Shown here: positions 16,982-24,893 of the stretch, one piece after another | Layout of the letters: each line of letters begins with the position of its first letter | Position numbering within the stretch: position 1 is the stretch's first letter | Assembly (NCBI GenBank): GCA_016707605.1 | Contig: JADJHJ010000001.1 | Span: 186,001 to 250,000 of the forward strand | Length of the DNA: 64,000 nucleotides | From: Candidatus Promineofilum glycogenicum | GTDB lineage: Bacteria; Chloroflexota; Anaerolineae; Promineifilales; Promineifilaceae | Direction of reading: 5' to 3' | Position numbers and translations under genes: made by a program | Notes under the pieces: model-generated | Databases searched by the model: none | Seen by the model: only the letters and a program-made list of their open reading frames with translations | What the model was told of the DNA's origin: nothing

Positions 16982-17734
16982 ATGCAACATCCACTCTCTG
17001 TCAAGAACCTGAACGTCTGGTATGGGGCGCAACACGCCCTGAAGGACATCAACATCGACCTGCCGGCGCGCCAGATCACGGCCATCATCGGCCCATCGGG
17101 CTGCGGCAAGTCAACCTTTCTCAAGACGCTCAACCGGCTGCTGGAACTAAACGAAAGCGTCCGCATCGAGGGCAAGGTCATGGTCGACGGCGAGAACATT
17201 TACGATCCGAGCGTGGATGTTACGGACATCCGCACCCGCATCGGCCTGTTGGCTCAGAAGCCCTTCCCCCTGCCGATGTCGATCTACGACAACGTCGCCT
17301 ACGGGATGCGCATCCACGGCATCAAAAACGGCAGTGTGGAAAATGGTGTGCAGGAGGCGTTGACCTCCGTTGGCCTGTGGGAAGAGGTCTCCGGGCGGCT
17401 GAAAGCCCCGGCCACCGGCCTGTCGGGTGGGCAGCAGCAGCGGTTGTGCCTGGCGCGGGCCATCGCTGTCAAGCCGGCCGTGCTGCTGTGCGACGAATCG
17501 ACCGCCTCGCTCGACCCCATCTCGGCCCAGGGCATCGAGTCGCTGCTGATGGACCTGCGCGGCCAGTACACGCTGGTCATCGTCACCCACAACATCGCCC
17601 AGGCCCGCCGCCTGGCCGACTACGTCATGTTCATGTGGCTGGGCGAACTGGTGGAACACGGCCCGGCGCAGACGTTCTTCAACGAGCCGCAACTGCCGCT
17701 GACCCAGGCCTATCTGGCCCGCAAAATCGGCTAA
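16982..17734 (+). CDS. pstB: Phosphate ABC transporter ATP-binding protein PstB
   Basis: 250-residue ATPase. Walker A is G-P-S-G-C-G-K-S-T at about 36-44, the signature is L-S-G-G-Q-Q-Q-R at about 148-155 and Walker B is V-L-L-C-D-E-S-T, followed by V-T-H-N as the switch His. The segment K-T-L-N-R-L is typical of PstB. It energises PstCA. No phoU gene follows; the operon ends with a terminator. Confidence 0.93.
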   Translation: MQHPLSVKNLNVWYGAQHALKDINIDLPARQITAIIGPSGCGKSTFLKTLNRLLELNESVRIEGKVMVDGENIYDPSVDVTDIRTRIGLLAQKPFPLPMSIYDNVAYGMRIHGIKNGSVENGVQEALTSVGLWEEVSGRLKAPATGLSGGQQQRLCLARAIAVKPAVLLCDESTASLDPISAQGIESLLMDLRGQYTLVIVTHNIAQARRLADYVMFMWLGELVEHGPAQTFFNEPQLPLTQAYLARKIG

Positions 17735-17766
17735 CTTCTCCCCTCTTCCGGATGTGGGAGTCATCG

Positions 17767-17811
17767 ACAACCCGGCCGCGGCGCCCGCCACGGCCGGGTT
17801 GTTCTTGTTCT
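17767..17811 (+). terminator. Rho-independent terminator of the pst operon
   Basis: 12-base stem (ACAACCCGGCCG and complement, 17767-17778 and 17791-17802) with a 12-base loop, followed by the T-rich stretch TTCTTGTTCT. It lies 32 bases after the pstB stop. Confidence 0.85.
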
Positions 17812-17854
17812 AGAGGTGCTGCGACCCTGTCTCCGGGGCGGCCCGTCTGCCGGT

Positions 17855-20608
17855 TTAGCGCCGGGCGGACAGCGGGAGGTAGATACGCCAGACCGACGGC
17901 GGCGGCGGGATGTCCTCCCGCGACGACGCAAAGCGGCAGGTAATCGCCTCGCCCGCGTCCAGGTCGATGCTGGCCTGCGCTAGAGAAAGGTCAATGGCGC
18001 TGCCTCCGTCGCCGTCCCCCTCACAGGTGATGGCGCTCAATTGCCACCCGTCGGGCAGGCGAACGTCCACGCCGTAGACCCCGACCGCCAGCCCCCCGAA
18101 GACCCGCGCCGGTTGCGACGGCGCGCGCAGCGTGAAGCTGCCCAACGCGCCCCGATAGCGAAACGCGGTCTCGTCGGCCGGCGCCGGCGCGTGGACGATG
18201 GTGATGCTGCCGCTGTCCGCCGGCGCGCGTGTGTCGGCAAAGGCGCAGACGATGGACTCGCCGGCGTCCAGGTCGATGGTGGCCGCCAGTCCGGCGGGGT
18301 CGAGCGTGCTGCCGTCGTCGCCGTCGCCGTGGCAGGTGATGGTCTCCAGTTGCCAGCCGGCCGGCGGCGTCTGGCGCACGGTGTAGCTGCCCGGCGGCAA
18401 GGCGGCCCAGGCGCGCGAGGCGCTGTCGGGCAGGGAGAGCGTGAAGTCGCCCAACGCGCCGCTGTAGGCGAAGGCGACCGCCTCAGCCGGTGTGGCCGTC
18501 TGGGTCAGGGTGATCGCGCCCATCTCGGCCGTGGCCCGCACGTGGCGGAAGACGCAAGTGACGCTCTCGCCGGCGTCCAGGTCGACGGCCGCCGTGGCCT
18601 CTTCGCTCAGGACGACTGTGCCGCCGTCGGCGTCGCCCTGACAGGCGATGTTGCCCAGCGCCCACAGTGGGTGTAGCAGTTCGTGGACGCGATAGACGCC
18701 GGGGGCCAGGCTGAAGGTCGCCTGCGGGGCCGACGGCGCGCGCAGCAGGAATGGGCCGAGGTCGCCGGTGTAGGCGAAGTCCTGGTCGTCGGCCGGCGTC
18801 GCCTCGTGGCGGATGGTCAGCGTGGCCAGGGGGGACGAAGGCCCGACGGTGAAGACGCAGCCAATTGTCTCTTTGGCGTCTAACTCAATGTTGGCCGTGC
18901 CGTTATTGGCGTCGAACGTGCTGCTGTTGTCGCGGTCGCCAACGCAGACGATTCCCTGCACTCGCCAGCCGGCTGGCATAATGGCGCGCACGGTGTAGAC
19001 GCCGGCAACCAACTTGGCGCTGCGCCAGTCGGCCGCCTCGGGGGCGTGCAACTCGAACGCGCCCAACTCGCCATCGAAGGGCACGACCACCGCGCCGGCG
19101 GCCGACTCGAGCGTGACGCCGATGCCGAAGCGCGTGGCTCGCGTGGCGAAGGTGCAGACGATGCTCTCGCCCGCGTCCAGGTCGAGCGTGACCGCGCGCG
19201 CCTTCACGTCGGCCACGCTGCCGCCGTCGGCATCGCTGCACGTGATGGCCGTGACCTTCCAGTTCGTCTCGCGGGCCTGCGTCAGCCGGTAGCTGCCCGG
19301 CGCGACCTCGAAGGCGCGCCGTGGCTCCGCCGCCGACAGGGTGAACGGGCCAAGGTCGCCGCTGAAGTCGAAGCGCGTGCCGTCGGCCAGCGACGGGTTG
19401 TGGATGATGACGATGCGCGGCTGGAACTCGTAGGGGCCGATGTCGCAGCGCGGGCTGCCGTCGCCGTTGCCGTCGGCCGGGCGGGGTTCGCCGCGCCAAT
19501 CGGTCGCCAGCGCCTGCCCGGTGGCGGCGTTGGTGCATTGGCCGGGCGGCACGGCGTCGAGGGCGTTGCTATCGGCCGCCGGTCGGCCGTCGGCGGCCAG
19601 TCCGGTGGCCGGGCGCGCCGGCAGGCCACAGGTGGCGTCGTCGAGCAGGTTGTCGCTGCCGGTCAGCGTCGCCGCGCAATCGCCGCCGCGGCTGCCGCTG
19701 ATGAGGCTGTTGCGCAGCCGGATGCTGCCCAACCCGGCGATGCCCCCGCCGACAGCCGCGCCGTTGCCTAGCCAGGCGGTGTGCTCCAGCAGCGTCGCGC
19801 CGCCGTCGCCGAACAGGCCGCCGCCGCGGTCGGTGGCGTCGTTGGCCCGCCAGAGGGAGTTGAGACTGTGGAACGCGCCCTGGACGTAGGCCCCGCCGCC
19901 GAAGCGCGCCGCGTTGCCGCTGATGGTAGCCCGCGCCAGCGTCACGTCGGCCGCCGGGCCGACGAAAAGGCCGCCGCCGACGCCGGCCGTGTTGTCGGCC
20001 ACGTCCGAGCGGACGACGGTTAGCGTTCCGGCGGCGGCGAAGATCGCCCCGCCGCCCTCGGCCGTGTTCCCGGCCAGGCGGCTGTCCTCGATGGTCGCCG
20101 CGCCGCCGGCCAGGTACAGCCCGCCGCCCCAATCGGCGGCGTTGTCCAGCAGGGCCGCCCGCCGGGCGACAAGCTGGCCGCCGGCCTCCACCACCAGCGC
20201 CCCGCCGCGCCGCCCGGCCCCGCCGCTCAGTGTCAGCCCGTCGAGCGTCAGCGCCCCGCCGGCGGCCACCGTCAGCAGCGGGCCGCGCCCCTGTCCGTCG
20301 AGGTGGGTCGTCGCCGTGCCGTCGCCGGCGATGGTCACCGCCTGGGCGACGCGCAGCCCGGCCTCGTGGTACGTGCCGGCGGCCAGGTGGATCGTGTCGC
20401 CGGGCAGGGCGCGGCTGAGGGCATGGGCCAATGTGGCGCAGGGGGTGGCCGGGTTGGCGCAGGTGTTGCCCGCGCCGTCGCTGCCCGCCGGGGCGACGTA
20501 GCGGGCGACGGCCAAAGGCTCGGCCACGGCGACGAGAGTCACCAGGCCAAGGAACAGAAGCGGGCTAAGGCGGGCGATGAGCCGGCGGATCGTGCGTGAG
20601 TTCATCAT
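17855..20608 (-). CDS. Secreted beta-helix protein with five prealbumin-like repeats and a C-terminal YLPL motif
   Basis: 917 residues with an N-terminal signal peptide (hydrophobic about 13-30). Residues about 35-300 form a right-handed parallel beta-helix (G-G-G-L-Y, G-G-G-A-I-F, G-G-G-L-F units; pectate-lyase / polymorphic-membrane-protein type). From about 395 there are five tandem repeats of roughly 95-100 residues. Each has G-x-L-G-x-F-x-L, a G-x-Y strand, W-x-x-x-x-I-x-C and L-D-A-x-E-x-I-x-C-x-F, the pattern of prealbumin/SpaA-like beta-sandwiches with paired cysteines. It ends in W-R-I-Y-L-P-L-S-A-R-R, resembling C-terminal tails seen on other Chloroflexota surface proteins. It is probably an extracellular adhesin or structural protein with no enzyme motif. 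It is convergent to pstB. Confidence 0.75.
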   Translation of the reverse strand: MMNSRTIRRLIARLSPLLFLGLVTLVAVAEPLAVARYVAPAGSDGAGNTCANPATPCATLAHALSRALPGDTIHLAAGTYHEAGLRVAQAVTIAGDGTATTHLDGQGRGPLLTVAAGGALTLDGLTLSGGAGRRGGALVVEAGGQLVARRAALLDNAADWGGGLYLAGGAATIEDSRLAGNTAEGGGAIFAAAGTLTVVRSDVADNTAGVGGGLFVGPAADVTLARATISGNAARFGGGAYVQGAFHSLNSLWRANDATDRGGGLFGDGGATLLEHTAWLGNGAAVGGGIAGLGSIRLRNSLISGSRGGDCAATLTGSDNLLDDATCGLPARPATGLAADGRPAADSNALDAVPPGQCTNAATGQALATDWRGEPRPADGNGDGSPRCDIGPYEFQPRIVIIHNPSLADGTRFDFSGDLGPFTLSAAEPRRAFEVAPGSYRLTQARETNWKVTAITCSDADGGSVADVKARAVTLDLDAGESIVCTFATRATRFGIGVTLESAAGAVVVPFDGELGAFELHAPEAADWRSAKLVAGVYTVRAIMPAGWRVQGIVCVGDRDNSSTFDANNGTANIELDAKETIGCVFTVGPSSPLATLTIRHEATPADDQDFAYTGDLGPFLLRAPSAPQATFSLAPGVYRVHELLHPLWALGNIACQGDADGGTVVLSEEATAAVDLDAGESVTCVFRHVRATAEMGAITLTQTATPAEAVAFAYSGALGDFTLSLPDSASRAWAALPPGSYTVRQTPPAGWQLETITCHGDGDDGSTLDPAGLAATIDLDAGESIVCAFADTRAPADSGSITIVHAPAPADETAFRYRGALGSFTLRAPSQPARVFGGLAVGVYGVDVRLPDGWQLSAITCEGDGDGGSAIDLSLAQASIDLDAGEAITCRFASSREDIPPPPSVWRIYLPLSARR

Positions 20609-20655
20609 GGAGCACGACCCAGCATACCCCGCCCGCCTTACAATCAGAGTAACAA

Positions 20656-22350
20656 TTAGAAGTTGGCCCCGCTCAACGGGTCGCCGCCGCGCACGACCCG
20701 GCTGGCCGACGCCCCCAGAAAGAGCGCGCCCGCCTGTCGCCGCCGCTCCAGTTCGGCCACCAGCGCCGCCGACAGCAGCCGGTCGTCGTGGAGCGGCTCG
20801 GAGCCGCGCGGGGTGCTGACGCGCGCCGCGGCCGGCACGCCCCAGCGCAGGTCATGGTCGAAGCGGCCCGCGCCGGGCAGGGCGTAGCCGCAGGCCACCA
20901 CCTGCTGCCAGAACCACCAGCCGTCGGATAGCGGCTCGTCCTCATCGCCGCCCCAGTAGCGGAAGCGGCCGGTGTCGATCAGGGCCAATAGATCGCTGCC
21001 CAATCGCGCCTTGGCGCCGGCCCCGCCCAACTGGTAGGCCGTCACCCGTTCGCGTCCCAACGCCCCGGCCAGCCAGTCGGCCAGCCCCTGCCCCACGCCC
21101 GAAGCGTCGATGATGGTGTGGGCCACGTTCCAGCGGCGCAGGGTGGTCAGCAGCGTGTCGGCCAGCCGCGGCCGGCCCGGCGTGGCCTGGAAGTGGCGCG
21201 AGCCGTGGTCAACGAAGACGTCCACGGCCTCGTAGATCGGGCCGTTAGAAACCGAGTTTCTCGGAAGAAACTCGGTTTCTGTGCCGTCGAGAAACTCGGT
21301 TTCTACGCGGAAGATCGTCACCACAGTATAGTCCCGGCCGGGGTTGCGCAATTGCGCCCCCACCTCGGCCGCGCCCTCGTCCTGCCCGGCCAGGTCAACG
21401 GCGGCCACGTAGACCTCGTCCGGCCGCGGCCCGCTTAGGCGGGAGTGCGCGCCGCGCATGAAGGCCACGCGCCACGGCGGGAAGAGGCCGCCCTGCCCGT
21501 CGACCGGCTCCAGGAAGTACTCGGCGGCGACGATGGGGTGGCGGCGGCCGTAGCGGCGCACCTGCTCGGCCAGGAAGGCGGCGTAGGCCGGGTTCTCGGC
21601 GGCCACCGTCTCCGGCGGCACCATGAAGACGCGCGGCACACCGTCGGCGGCCGTGGCGCTCTCCAACTCCCCCTTCTTGGCCCACAGGAAGTCGCCCGTC
21701 TGCCGCACCGTGCCCAGATAGACGGCCGTGGCGTTATGGGCGGCGCGCATGGGAGTGAAGACGGATTCGATGTGGGCCGCGTCCTGCTCCTGGGCCTCGT
21801 CGATGATCAGCAGGTGGTCGGCCGTCTCACCGCGGCTGGCGGCCTGCGGGTGGCTGCTCAGAAAGACGACCGCCGCCCGGCCGAGCGTGTAGCGCGTGGG
21901 CCGGCCGCCGCGCCGCCACCGGCCGCGCGTCCACGGCGTGTCGAGCCGCTGCTCCAGCCGGCGCATGCCCCGCCCCAGCCCGTCGCCGATGGCCCCGTAG
22001 ACCATCTGCCCGCCGCGGCGCTGCAAGAGGGTCAGCAGGTAGACCAGCAGTTGGGCCACGGCCTCGTTCTTGCCCGACTGGCGAGGGAAGACCAGCAGGA
22101 ACTCGCGCCCGCGGCGATGGAGCACGGCGTCGATGATGGCCCGCAGTGGCTCCAACTGGTAGTCGTAGAGGGGCAGGCCGACGACGTGGCGGGAGAAGAG
22201 GCCGATGTCATCGAGGACATGGCCGGCCACGCGAGCGCGGTCGGACGAAGACCCTCTCCCTAACCCTCTCCCGGAGGGCGAGGGAATCTGATCCCCCTCC
22301 CTGTGGGAGGGGTTAGGGGAGGGTTCTTCAGGGCTAAAGGTTGAGGCCAT
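20656..22350 (-). CDS. Phage terminase large subunit-like protein
   Basis: About 564 residues. The ATPase part has an adenine-binding Y-D-Y-Q-L-E-P-L, Walker A F-P-R-Q-S-G-K-N-E and Walker B L-L-I-I-D-E-A-Q-E-Q-D. The C-terminal RuvC-like nuclease has A-V-D-L-A-G-Q-D-E, I-I-D-A-S-G-V-G and a late acidic motif H-D-D-R-L. So it is built like a DNA-packaging motor, but no portal, capsid or tail gene is near it. The start at 22350 overlaps the upstream small gene. Residues about 6-34 are made of repeat DNA (family H), so the functional protein may begin later. A family A palindrome lies in frame inside the gene (21246-21305) and adds about 20 residues rich in T-E-F-L and N-S-V-S between the nuclease strands. 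Confidence 0.75.
   Translation of the reverse strand: MASTFSPEEPSPNPSHREGDQIPSPSGRGLGRGSSSDRARVAGHVLDDIGLFSRHVVGLPLYDYQLEPLRAIIDAVLHRRGREFLLVFPRQSGKNEAVAQLLVYLLTLLQRRGGQMVYGAIGDGLGRGMRRLEQRLDTPWTRGRWRRGGRPTRYTLGRAAVVFLSSHPQAASRGETADHLLIIDEAQEQDAAHIESVFTPMRAAHNATAVYLGTVRQTGDFLWAKKGELESATAADGVPRVFMVPPETVAAENPAYAAFLAEQVRRYGRRHPIVAAEYFLEPVDGQGGLFPPWRVAFMRGAHSRLSGPRPDEVYVAAVDLAGQDEGAAEVGAQLRNPGRDYTVVTIFRVETEFLDGTETEFLPRNSVSNGPIYEAVDVFVDHGSRHFQATPGRPRLADTLLTTLRRWNVAHTIIDASGVGQGLADWLAGALGRERVTAYQLGGAGAKARLGSDLLALIDTGRFRYWGGDEDEPLSDGWWFWQQVVACGYALPGAGRFDHDLRWGVPAAARVSTPRGSEPLHDDRLLSAALVAELERRRQAGALFLGASASRVVRGGDPLSGANF
21246..21305. repeat. Family A palindrome inside the terminase-like gene (in frame)
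   Basis: Three GAAACCGAGTTTC-type units (two in one orientation, one inverted) that are translated without breaking the frame. The inserted residues interrupt an otherwise family-like stretch between V-V-T-I-F-R and I-Y-E-A-V-D. Confidence 0.9.
22251..22325. repeat. Repeat family H (ACCCTCTCCC... / ...GGGAGAGGGT type)
   Basis: Imperfect inverted repeat made of CCCTCTCCCTAACCCTCTCCC and GGGAGGGGTTAGGGGAGGGT. It covers the start region of the terminase-like gene. A related copy is at 50361-50406, where a large glycosyltransferase gene loses its frame. Confidence 0.85.
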
Positions 22351-22882
22351 GCTTGCCCCCCAGTTCATCCAACACTTGCGCCAGCCAATCCTGCCCGTCG
22401 CCTTCCTTTGTCTGCCGGCTCAGTAGGTGGGCCACGGTGCGCGCGCCGCTGAAGAGCAGCGTCGCCAGCCGGCGCGCCTCTTCCGCGCTGATGGCTTGCG
22501 TCGGATCGCCCCACAGCCGCATCAGGCGCAGCATGACCACGCGCACCGTCTGCAACTCGCCGCGTAAGTCGGGCGACAGGCCCTCTAGCTCCAGTTGGCC
22601 CAGTTCCTCCGGCGCAAAGCCGGGCAGGTAGGGCTGGGTGGCCGCCGATTCCTCGTCGCCGGGCGGCTTAGGGACGGCGGCTGGCCGGTCAGCCGGCGGC
22701 TTCGGCCGTTCCGGCGGCAACTCGATGGGCAGACGGAGTTGGACGGGAACGGGTTCAACGTCTGTGCCGGCCGGCGGTTCCCTGTGCCGCGCGCAGCGGG
22801 GCGGGTCGCTGCCGGGCTGGGCGGGATTGCGGCAGGGCCGGCCGCGGCGGGTAATCTGTTCACAGCGGATCTGATTGGACAT
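22334..22882 (-). CDS. Small terminase-subunit-like or phage-type zinc protein
   Basis: 182 residues. The N-terminus has a cysteine/histidine cluster, C-E-Q-I-T-R-R-G-R-P-C-R-N-P-A...R-C-A-R-H, like the small zinc-binding modules of phage-encoded proteins. A proline-rich linker (about 40-85) follows, then a helical region (about 90-165, V-V-M-L-R-L-M-R-L-W and A-E-E-A-R-R-L-A-T-L-L). It overlaps the terminase-like gene and is likely its partner, as small and large terminase genes are usually adjacent. Homology to known small subunits cannot be shown by eye. Confidence 0.55.
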   Translation of the reverse strand: MSNQIRCEQITRRGRPCRNPAQPGSDPPRCARHREPPAGTDVEPVPVQLRLPIELPPERPKPPADRPAAVPKPPGDEESAATQPYLPGFAPEELGQLELEGLSPDLRGELQTVRVVMLRLMRLWGDPTQAISAEEARRLATLLFSGARTVAHLLSRQTKEGDGQDWLAQVLDELGGKHGLNL

Positions 22883-23070
22883 GGCGTGCCTCCTCTTCGC
22901 ATAGCGTTTGTGTCCATACTAGAGTAGCAGCCCGCTGTGGCTGGTGCTGGTCGATTTTCGACAATGCCGCAATGGCCGGTTGCCCCCGGCAAAGATGCCT
23001 CTCCGGCGTTTTTGGCGTACAGTATTGACTGGGACGATTCAGACCAATCGAACTCCCAGGAGGCAAGGAG

Positions 23071-24348
23071 ATGCGCGGCAAGTCGTTCGTTTTATTCATT
23101 GGGCTGATGCTCGCTTTGCTGGCGTTCACCGCCCGCCCGGCCCACGCCGCCGACGTTCGCACCGGCGAGCGCGTGGTCATCGCCGCCGATGAGGTCATCG
23201 ACGACGATCTCATCGTCAGCGCCCAGTTCGTGGAGATCAACGGCACAGTCAGCGGCGACGTGGTGGCGACCGGCACAATCGTCGTCATCAACGGAGCGGT
23301 GGAAGGCAGTGTCATTGTGGCCGCACAATCTGTCGAAGTGCGCGGCCCCGTTGGCGGCAGCGTCTACGCCATGAGCTACTCGCTCCACCTGGGCGACCAG
23401 GCCGACATCGGCCGCAACGTGCTCTTCGGCGGCTTCAGCGCCACGACTCAGCCCGGCAGCCTGGTCGGCCGCGACTTCTTCATGGCCGGCTACCAGTTGC
23501 GCCACGATGGCACGGTCGGCGGCGACCTGAACGTCAGTGCCGGCGCGTTGCAACTCAACGGCACGGTTGGCGGCGACGTCACCGGCGAAGTCAGCGCCGC
23601 CGGCAGCGCCGCGCCGCCCCAGATGCCGCTACCCAATATGCCCTCGACCGTGATGATGCTGCCGTCGGGACTGGTCATCGGCCCCTCGGCGCGGATCGAT
23701 GGGGAGATGTTGGCTCAGGAGATCAGCCCGGCCGCCCCGCCGACAACCGGCGTGCTGGGCCTGCCGCTCTGGCTGAGCGAGCGCCTGGGCACGCTTATCG
23801 GCCTGCTGCTGGTGGCCATCTTCATCATCGCCCTGTGGCCGCGCGCCCTGCCCGCCCTCAGCGATGCCATCGCCCACCGGCCGCTGCCCAGCCTCGGCTG
23901 GGGGCTGCTCATCTACATCCTGCTCTTTCCGGCGGGCATCCTCGTCGGCCTCGTTCTCATCGTCGGGCTGACGCTGCTGTTCGCGATGGTGACGTTCGGG
24001 CAGTTGACGGCGGCCATGCTGGGGCTGCTGGTCGGCCTCTACCTGTTCGCCCTGTTCGGCTTCCTGTTCTTCACCTACGTGATCGCCTGGCTCGTCCTGG
24101 GCCACCTGATCGGCCGCCTGCTGTTCAATCACCGCAACCGCCCCGTCGGCCGGGGGGCGCAGTTCCTCTACGTCCTCGTCGGCGTCGTGCTGTGGCAGGC
24201 GTTGCGCGCCGTGCCCGTGCTGGGCTTTATTGTCGCTTTCTTTGTCGGCACACTGGCGCTGGGCGCGGCGCTGGTCTATTGGCTGAACCGCCATCGCCCG
24301 GCCACAGTTCTGACTCCGCTTACTGAACTGGGAGAGGTGAAATCATGA
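23071..24348 (+). CDS. Membrane protein with bactofilin-like N-terminal repeats
   Basis: 425 residues. A signal peptide (hydrophobic about 7-24, ending A-H-A-A) is followed by a beta-helical region of about 150 residues with repeating I-N-G-T-V-x-G-D-V, V-R-G-P-V-G-G-S-V and L-N-G-T-V-G-G-D-V units, as in polymer-forming bactofilin-like proteins but exported. A low-complexity stretch with P and M follows. The C-terminal third has about five transmembrane helices (about 240-400). It has a strong ribosome-binding site, GGAGGCAAGGAG. It overlaps the next gene by four bases (ATGA). A role in envelope organisation is inference. Confidence 0.7.
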   Translation: MRGKSFVLFIGLMLALLAFTARPAHAADVRTGERVVIAADEVIDDDLIVSAQFVEINGTVSGDVVATGTIVVINGAVEGSVIVAAQSVEVRGPVGGSVYAMSYSLHLGDQADIGRNVLFGGFSATTQPGSLVGRDFFMAGYQLRHDGTVGGDLNVSAGALQLNGTVGGDVTGEVSAAGSAAPPQMPLPNMPSTVMMLPSGLVIGPSARIDGEMLAQEISPAAPPTTGVLGLPLWLSERLGTLIGLLLVAIFIIALWPRALPALSDAIAHRPLPSLGWGLLIYILLFPAGILVGLVLIVGLTLLFAMVTFGQLTAAMLGLLVGLYLFALFGFLFFTYVIAWLVLGHLIGRLLFNHRNRPVGRGAQFLYVLVGVVLWQALRAVPVLGFIVAFFVGTLALGAALVYWLNRHRPATVLTPLTELGEVKS

Positions 24349-24839
24349 AACGTGAAAGTGTTGGCTGGGGTATTATTCTGATTCTGGTCGGTCTGGGCTT
24401 CCTGGCCAACCAGCTATTCCCCGGTCTCTTCGCCGGGTTCGCCTGGCCGTGGCTGCTGGTGGCGCTGGGCGGCATCTTCGTCGTCATGTCGCTGGTGACG
24501 CGCACCGGCGGGACGATGGTTCCCGGCGTCATCCTGCTGGGGGTGGGGGGTATTCTGCTCTACCAGACGCGCACCGGCAACTGGGAGAGTTGGGCTTACC
24601 TGTGGCCGCTCATGCCCGGTCTGGCCGGTCTGGGCCTGTTCCTGGGGAGTTTCCTCGACCGCGAGATGCGCCCGGCGCGCATGGTCGGCCTCATTATGCT
24701 GGTCGCGGGGCTGCTCCTGTTGGCCGTCTTTGGCGGGCTGTTCGGGCTGACGCCGGAGATACTGCGCTTCTGGCCGGTCCTGCTGATCGTCATCGGCGCG
24801 GTCATCTTCCTCCGCGCCATGCGGCCTAAGAGTGAGTAG
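24345..24839 (+). CDS. Small membrane protein, LiaI/LiaF-TM-like
   Basis: 164 residues, almost entirely hydrophobic, with about five or six short transmembrane helices. The N-terminal W-G-I-I-L-I-L-V-G-L-G-F-L and the second copy near the C-terminus (I-L-R-F-W-P-V-L-L-I-V-I-G) match the LiaI-LiaF-like transmembrane module (DUF5668), which often appears beside cell-wall stress and bactofilin-like proteins. It is translationally coupled to the upstream gene. Confidence 0.65.
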   Translation: MKRESVGWGIILILVGLGFLANQLFPGLFAGFAWPWLLVALGGIFVVMSLVTRTGGTMVPGVILLGVGGILLYQTRTGNWESWAYLWPLMPGLAGLGLFLGSFLDREMRPARMVGLIMLVAGLLLLAVFGGLFGLTPEILRFWPVLLIVIGAVIFLRAMRPKSE

Positions 24840-24840
24840 T

Positions 24841-24887
24841 GTGTTGTCGGGCGGCGGCGCTGCCGCAGCACCGCCGCCCGACAACAC
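24841..24887. terminator. Bidirectional terminator-like hairpin
   Basis: 17-base perfect stem (GTGTTGTCGGGCGGCGG and complement) with a 13-base loop between convergent genes. Confidence 0.8.
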
Positions 24888-24893
24888 ACTTCG

